Shown here piece by piece: positions 6,242 through 10,344 of a stretch of DNA of 10,344 nucleotides. Each line of letters starts with the position of its first letter. Position 1 is the stretch's first letter. The stretch spans positions 1 through 10,344 of the forward strand of contig PUNP01000334.1 of NCBI GenBank assembly GCA_003551785.1, in the 5' to 3' direction. Made by a program: the position numbers and the translations under genes. This DNA comes from Candidatus Brocadiaceae bacterium (GTDB taxonomy: Bacteria; Planctomycetota; Brocadiia; SM23-32). The notes below the pieces were generated by a model. The model saw only the letters and a list, made by a program, of their open reading frames with translations. It ran no database searches and was not told the origin of the DNA.

Positions 6242-8902
6242 TCATTCCGTAGTTCTCCGGTGAGCGCATCGTCGCTGCCACACGGTGCGGGCCCAATCAA
6301 ACGCTCTGCTTACCAGCCTGAGGGTGGCGGCCGCCGCGAAAGTATACGTGGCCGCGCTCAGGTAATCATGGAAAGATCCCTCCAGCAGCGTGCGCAGCGC
6401 CAGCGTCACCAGTGAGCAGCCATACATCACGGCTATCGGAATCATCGTCGACCCGGCGGTGACTTTCCATATCACTGCGCACAGTACGAGCAGCAGTGCC
6501 ACGAAAAGGCCCTTGAGAGGCATATCCACCGAACCGCGCAGGTAGTGAACCTGGAGCCACGCTGGGTCGCCCTTGCTGACGATCAGTGACTGAAATACTT
6601 CAACGCCGGCCTCGCTCGGTCTTGAACCGGTGTAAAGCGCCGTGCGGCTCTCGCCCGGCTTGTCCGATTCGCTTTGCTGCAGCGCCAGGATATTTCTGAA
6701 CGCCTGCCGGCTGTCCGTCTCTTTAACCGCCTGGTGGCGCTCGACACCGGCGACCACCTCCGAGTCGGGATCAAGGCGGCGCAGGTGCGGCTCAAGGGCA
6801 TATTCACCGTCCACCCGCCGTATCGGGCCTCGGTCACGCATGATCCGGTACCCGCGCGGGAGCGATAATGTCCATCCGAGACGCATCACGTCGATGCCGT
6901 CGAACGGTGAGTCCAGCCGGATATCGCCCATTCTTCCGAGCTTCTCACGCGCGTGGCTATAGCGTACGCGCACCTCCTGGGTGCCTTCACCGTCGTCGCG
7001 CCGGGCCACGGGTATTTTGGTCAGCTCGCCGTCGCGCAGCGGTGTGACCGGCTGATTGTTGACGAACGCATGCCAGGTGCGCGAACCCTCCGGGAGCCGC
7101 AGGTCAAGGTACTGACGTCGTGTGTTGCGCAGTACACAGGCCAGGTCGGTAATCATGTTACCTTCTTCAGTAATCGATGTGCTGAGCCGTGCGGTTTCGA
7201 CCACCGCCACTGTCACCTCGGCCGCGCCGTGGGGCAGGGCGCTTATCCTGAGCATATAGGGGGGGGAGACATAGCGGTAGGCCAGCAGCAGCGGCGCCCG
7301 TTCGAGCCCCTCGGTGAACATCTCCGGTATCTCTCTGGCGTCGATCGGCGTCAGGTTCTCCACATCACGGTCGCTGACCTGAAGCTCGACCTCCGGCCGG
7401 GAGGTCACGGCCAGGTATCCGGTCTCACGATGCACGTCGGGTGTGGAGATGCCGGAATACGGGATCAGTGTCTGCTCATCGGACAGTCTGATCTGGAAGT
7501 CGATAAAGAGCGTATAGTCGCCGATACGACGCGATTGCAGCGCTACGTTCCACAGTCCCTCTTCCTCGTCTTTTTCACTGCGCCGAATACCGTCGCCGTC
7601 GAACTCCACGGCCGTCGCCCCGGCGGGCAGCTTAACTTTGAGCGTATCAACACCGGCATTGGCGATGGAATACCGGGCCGTAGCACTCACGCTCAGCAGT
7701 TCGTCGCCGATGGTCAACAGGTTAAACAGCTCGGTGGTCACCCGCGGCTCAATGGGTTCCACATCGAGCATCAGACGCCACGGCGGGCTGAAATACCTGA
7801 ACGCCAGCGCGACTTCGCCGGCGCGGCGCAGCATCGACGGCGGCAGGTCGCTTACCCCCACGCTGTCCAGTCCCTCGACAGTGTTTTCGGCGGGCTTGAC
7901 TCGCACGCTGGTCGCAGTCACGACAGCCAGAAAACCGCTCTCCTTGCGGACACCGAGCGTTTCGATAATCGGCATTTCAACTTCCTCCACCGAGGCGCTT
8001 AGGGTCTTTGCCGTTACCAGTCTGAGCACGTAGTCGCACCGTGCCTGGGAGCGCAGGTTGACCGTGAGCACCTCCTTCTGTTCGTCGTAGGATGTGTCGT
8101 CGATATCTGCGCCTTCCACCGCGCTGCGTCGCAGTTCACGGGGGATATGTACCCGCAGCTGGAAGATACCGGCACGGCGGATGGAGTAATGAATCTCGGT
8201 TTCCATCTCCAGCGCACGTTCACCCAGCGTATAAATGGATTGCACTTCAGCCTGCACTTCAGGCTGAATTTCGCTGACACTGATCACCAGGTCGTAGCCG
8301 GGACGTATGTAGCGGAATCCCAGATCCGGTTGATGGTCGCGCAGCGGTGCAGGGAGTTCCTCGACATTGATCTGGCTGATGCCGGTCAGCTCATCGGCCT
8401 CGACACTGGCGCCCGTGCCCGGCAGCACGGCAACATACCCGATCTCCCGTTCCACGTTGAGGGCAGTAACTGCGGGTGTTCTGACTTTTTCCGTGCCGTG
8501 ATCCCGGAAGTCGAACTCGGTCTCGACCCGCAGTTCGTATTCGCCTTCGGCCTGCGAGCGCAGCGATACCGTCAGTTCGCGTTCCGTTTCATCCAGCTGC
8601 CAGTTATTGATGTTTTCGCCTGTGATATCGACCAGACGGAGTCCCTCGTCCAGCCCGACGGTAAATTCAAACACACCGGCGTCACGTATCGTGTAATTGA
8701 TGCGGGAGTCCAGCCGCATCGAGTCCATTCCGGCACGCACGAGCGTGAGTATTTCAGCGGATATTTTTGCCCGCACCTTACCGATACGCAGCGCCAGCGC
8801 GAAGGGGCGGTCAAGGTAGCGGTAACCGAGCCTTAACTGCCGTCCGTCGCTGATGCTCACCCCTTTGATCTCGCGTACATCCATAGGGCCGATCCCCTGC
8901 AT
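6242..8902 (-). CDS. tandem-repeat beta-rich protein with three C-terminal membrane segments, probably 5'-truncated
   Basis: I do not recognise the family. The 886-residue product has four tandem units of about 170 residues. Each is anchored by a G/A-(F/Y)-R-Y motif (LGYRYLDRP at 25, LGFRYIRPG at 194, LAFRYFSPP at 367, LAYRYVSPP at 540). Units also share a (Y/F)(L/V)AV strand followed by V-E/Q-V (156, 324, 497) and an inner Y(T/S)I-x3-AG motif (70, 239, 411; lost in unit 4). A linker (about 650-790) leads to hydrophobic helices near 798-814, 820-839 and 847-864 and a basic tail. This suggests a large surface or periplasmic beta-domain anchored at its C-terminus, yet there is no signal peptide. 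No good Shine-Dalgarno precedes the ATG at 8902, while AGGGGAT (8898-8892) lies seven bases before the in-frame ATG at 8884. The frame stays open with repeat-like residues up to TAA at 8939-8941. It lies 154 bases downstream of the DUF4838 gene on the same strand. Confidence 0.7.
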   Translation of the reverse strand: MQGIGPMDVREIKGVSISDGRQLRLGYRYLDRPFALALRIGKVRAKISAEILTLVRAGMDSMRLDSRINYTIRDAGVFEFTVGLDEGLRLVDITGENINNWQLDETERELTVSLRSQAEGEYELRVETEFDFRDHGTEKVRTPAVTALNVEREIGYVAVLPGTGASVEADELTGISQINVEELPAPLRDHQPDLGFRYIRPGYDLVISVSEIQPEVQAEVQSIYTLGERALEMETEIHYSIRRAGIFQLRVHIPRELRRSAVEGADIDDTSYDEQKEVLTVNLRSQARCDYVLRLVTAKTLSASVEEVEMPIIETLGVRKESGFLAVVTATSVRVKPAENTVEGLDSVGVSDLPPSMLRRAGEVALAFRYFSPPWRLMLDVEPIEPRVTTELFNLLTIGDELLSVSATARYSIANAGVDTLKVKLPAGATAVEFDGDGIRRSEKDEEEGLWNVALQSRRIGDYTLFIDFQIRLSDEQTLIPYSGISTPDVHRETGYLAVTSRPEVELQVSDRDVENLTPIDAREIPEMFTEGLERAPLLLAYRYVSPPYMLRISALPHGAAEVTVAVVETARLSTSITEEGNMITDLACVLRNTRRQYLDLRLPEGSRTWHAFVNNQPVTPLRDGELTKIPVARRDDGEGTQEVRVRYSHAREKLGRMGDIRLDSPFDGIDVMRLGWTLSLPRGYRIMRDRGPIRRVDGEYALEPHLRRLDPDSEVVAGVERHQAVKETDSRQAFRNILALQQSESDKPGESRTALYTGSRPSEAGVEVFQSLIVSKGDPAWLQVHYLRGSVDMPLKGLFVALLLVLCAVIWKVTAGSTMIPIAVMYGCSLVTLALRTLLEGSFHDYLSAATYTFAAAATLRLVSRAFDWARTVWQRRCAHRRTTE
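8892..8898 (-). promoter_or_regulatory. possible Shine-Dalgarno for an internal start of the repeat protein
   Basis: AGGGGAT on the - strand is seven bases before ATG at 8884 (MDVREIKGV). No comparable site precedes the ATG at 8902. If the truncated gene is still translated, 8884 is the better start. It may equally be chance within former coding sequence. Confidence 0.35.
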
Positions 8903-8922
8903 ATCGTGCGTCTCTACGTGAA

Positions 8923-8936
8923 TGCCGCGCGCGGCA
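8923..8936. repeat. 14-base perfect GC palindrome
   Basis: TGCCGCGCGCGGCA reads the same on both strands. It lies just inside the in-frame TAA (8939-8941), where the repeat homology of the downstream protein fades, and only 14 bases from the hairpin at 8951-8968. Confidence 0.55.
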
Positions 8937-8950
8937 ATTTACGGACTCCG

Positions 8951-8968
8951 GAGCCCTTGAAAGGGCTC
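8951..8968. repeat. strong REP-like palindrome in the 154-base spacer
   Basis: GAGCCCTT (8951-8958) is exactly complementary to AAGGGCTC (8961-8968), leaving a two-base centre. It is flanked by CGGACTCCG on the left and CTACGAACCTG on the right. No T-run follows on either strand, so it is not a classical terminator. Form and position suggest a dispersed extragenic palindrome. A genome-wide copy search would decide; only one copy is visible in this window. Confidence 0.5.
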
Positions 8969-9056
8969 ACTACGAACCTGTTATTGCCTTTTCTGCCACG
9001 CCCCTAGCCCGCATTTCTCACAAAGTAACGGCATATGATAAAAGAAAACCACTCAC

Positions 9057-10344
9057 TCACTTGCTGTCGGCCTCCACCACTTCGCGGGGAAGAAGCAGAT
9101 ATTTTTCACTCGGGGCCAGACTGGGAGGCACGGTCATTAAACGCACGTTCCGGCAGCCATCCAGTAGCCACAGGCGTCCGTGCTGCCCCTCTTCCACGGG
9201 CACGTTGAAGTAGCCGGACTCATCGCGTTCGGCGAAATTGAAAACCACGGCCCCGTCGCCGTCACGTATGACACCGCGGGTACCGGCGAAACCAGCGACG
9301 ACTTCGCTGTCGGAGGGCACGTAGAAGTAAAGACGATAATGTCCATAATGGGGCACAAAGGGGTCTTCAACACCGCTGAGCACGGTCAAAGGAAAGCCTT
9401 CGGGCAGTTCGAGCCGGGTAAATCCGGGACCCCAGCGCAGTTCATGCAACCCCGTGTGGGGGCTTTGCAAAGTTATAGCGTAATCCTTACGGTCAAACGG
9501 TATACCATCGACCCGATCAACCGGCTCCATGCTCGTCTCCGCCGGTGAGTGAAGCTCCAGAACAACTTCATCATGCCTCGAATGCCACCCCTGGGCCACG
9601 AGGTCCATTTTTTCCCGTCCGTGTTCGAGCCACGTGTACATGGTGTAATTGCCCCGGCCACGCAACCGCGGGTGGTTATGGAAATACCCCCTTTCCACGG
9701 CCGGCAGATCGAGTTGGGCGGCCGCCGGCACCAATTCGGCACTGTAGGCGACCGGCTCGAAATCGAGCTCGGTCACCTGGTAATTTTCAACGCCTGACTC
9801 GATAAATCCGGCTATCTCTCCTTCGCTGAAAGGTTCGCTGCACTTCCACGGCTCAATATCCTCTCCCTCGCTGAACGGGCGCAGCCGGTAGGACAGGTCC
9901 GGAGCGCCGTGATCGCGGCGCATTCTACGATAAAGCGACGCAATATGCACCATCATCGTCTCGCGCATCCTGTACGCGTGGCGATAAACCACCTGCGCCG
10001 CTTTAAGACGCGCATCGCTCCCGCCGGCATCCTGATACTTTAAGTAAAGCTCAACGTAGCGGGTATAAAGCGTGAGCTCGTCAAGGCGGGTCATCACATC
10101 AGGATCATCCGTCAGCTCGCGGGCCTCGGCCAGGCGCCGGTACATGCGTGCCAGCAGGTCTTCGTTCGATCTGAGAGTCCCGTAATCTTCGGCTATCATG
10201 TGATAAAATGCCCGCATCGGCTCATAGGCATCACCGAAGGCTTTTTCCACGAAATCATCCACGATCTCTTCCGCCCTTTCGGCCTCCGAAACATCCCAGA
10301 GGATACGGCCCGAAAGGTAATAGCCCGCTGCGTTGGCGCCCCAG
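9057..10344 (-). CDS. DUF4838-family protein, C-terminal part (gene runs off the right edge)
   Basis: At least 428 residues are visible and the frame is open at base 10344. The GTG at 10262 is not the true start, since 27 sense codons precede it (WGANAAGYYLSGRILWD...). The stretch YYLSGRILWD..., then VDDFVEKAFGDAYEPMRAFY, is characteristic of the DUF4838 domain. These proteins are often found in carbohydrate-degradation loci and carry alpha-glucuronidase-like N-terminal regions, so a role in polysaccharide breakdown is possible but unproven. After an Arg-rich helical region, the C-terminal part (about the last 250 residues) is beta-rich with many aromatic and acidic residues (YFHNHPRLRGRGNYTMYTW, then FVPHYGHYRLYFYVPSDSE), like a carbohydrate-binding sandwich. 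Any N-terminal signal lies outside the window. It is followed after 154 bases by the repeat protein on the same strand. Assignment to DUF4838 is moderately sure; the enzymatic function is unknown. Confidence 0.7.
   Translation of the reverse strand, partial: WGANAAGYYLSGRILWDVSEAERAEEIVDDFVEKAFGDAYEPMRAFYHMIAEDYGTLRSNEDLLARMYRRLAEARELTDDPDVMTRLDELTLYTRYVELYLKYQDAGGSDARLKAAQVVYRHAYRMRETMMVHIASLYRRMRRDHGAPDLSYRLRPFSEGEDIEPWKCSEPFSEGEIAGFIESGVENYQVTELDFEPVAYSAELVPAAAQLDLPAVERGYFHNHPRLRGRGNYTMYTWLEHGREKMDLVAQGWHSRHDEVVLELHSPAETSMEPVDRVDGIPFDRKDYAITLQSPHTGLHELRWGPGFTRLELPEGFPLTVLSGVEDPFVPHYGHYRLYFYVPSDSEVVAGFAGTRGVIRDGDGAVVFNFAERDESGYFNVPVEEGQHGRLWLLDGCRNVRLMTVPPSLAPSEKYLLLPREVVEADSK

Noticed and set aside
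6953..8002. A 349-codon open frame on the + strand inside the repeat-protein gene
   Set aside because: It lies wholly antisense to a frame with clear internal repeats and membrane segments. Its product is rich in His, Gly and Arg with no motif, as expected of a GC-rich shadow frame.
10260..10262. GTG at 10262 as the start of the DUF4838 gene
   Set aside because: The frame upstream is open to the window edge and encodes family-typical sequence, so the gene is simply cut by the window.

Overview
The window looks like bacterial chromosome, probably from the PVC group (Lentisphaerota or Kiritimatiellota-like) or a similar environmental lineage. This is an inference. It rests on a McsA-McsB-ClpC protein-arginine-phosphorylation cluster outside Firmicutes context, next to a sialidase-fold protein, a DUF4838 protein and an eukaryote-like M14 cytosolic carboxypeptidase. 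No rRNA, tRNA, CRISPR array, transposase or phage gene was seen.

Region 1 (1-3125, all on the - strand) reads queD, mcsA, mcsB, clpC in transcription order. QueD makes 6-carboxytetrahydropterin for queuosine. McsA is the zinc/UVR activator of the arginine kinase McsB. ClpC is the AAA+ unfoldase that takes phosphoarginine-marked proteins to ClpP, and its gene runs off the left edge after the first ATPase domain. mcsA and mcsB overlap, and the clpC Shine-Dalgarno overlaps the mcsB stop codon, so the three are probably translated as a unit. The ctsR repressor gene that heads the Firmicutes version is not here, and no CtsR or CIRCE operator is visible.

Region 2 (3126-3802) is a gene-free divergent spacer of about 680 bases. 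It is AT-rich and holds five inverted repeats, four of them hairpins of 30-40 bases and one of which can refold.

Region 3 (3803-6107, + strand) is a two-gene unit. The first gene is an M14 carboxypeptidase of the CCP/Nna1 type with all catalytic residues present; the second is a sialidase/BNR-fold protein. Neither has a signal peptide, so both probably act in the cytoplasm.

Region 4 (6242-10344, - strand, visibly GC-richer) holds a DUF4838-family protein, open at the right edge, and downstream of it a long protein with four tandem repeats of about 170 residues followed by three C-terminal membrane segments. The repeat protein has no export signal. Its reading frame continues upstream of the first ATG with recognisable repeat homology until a TAA next to a strong palindrome, so it is probably 5'-truncated. 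This is the oddest piece of the window. I found no clear new defence or mobile system.
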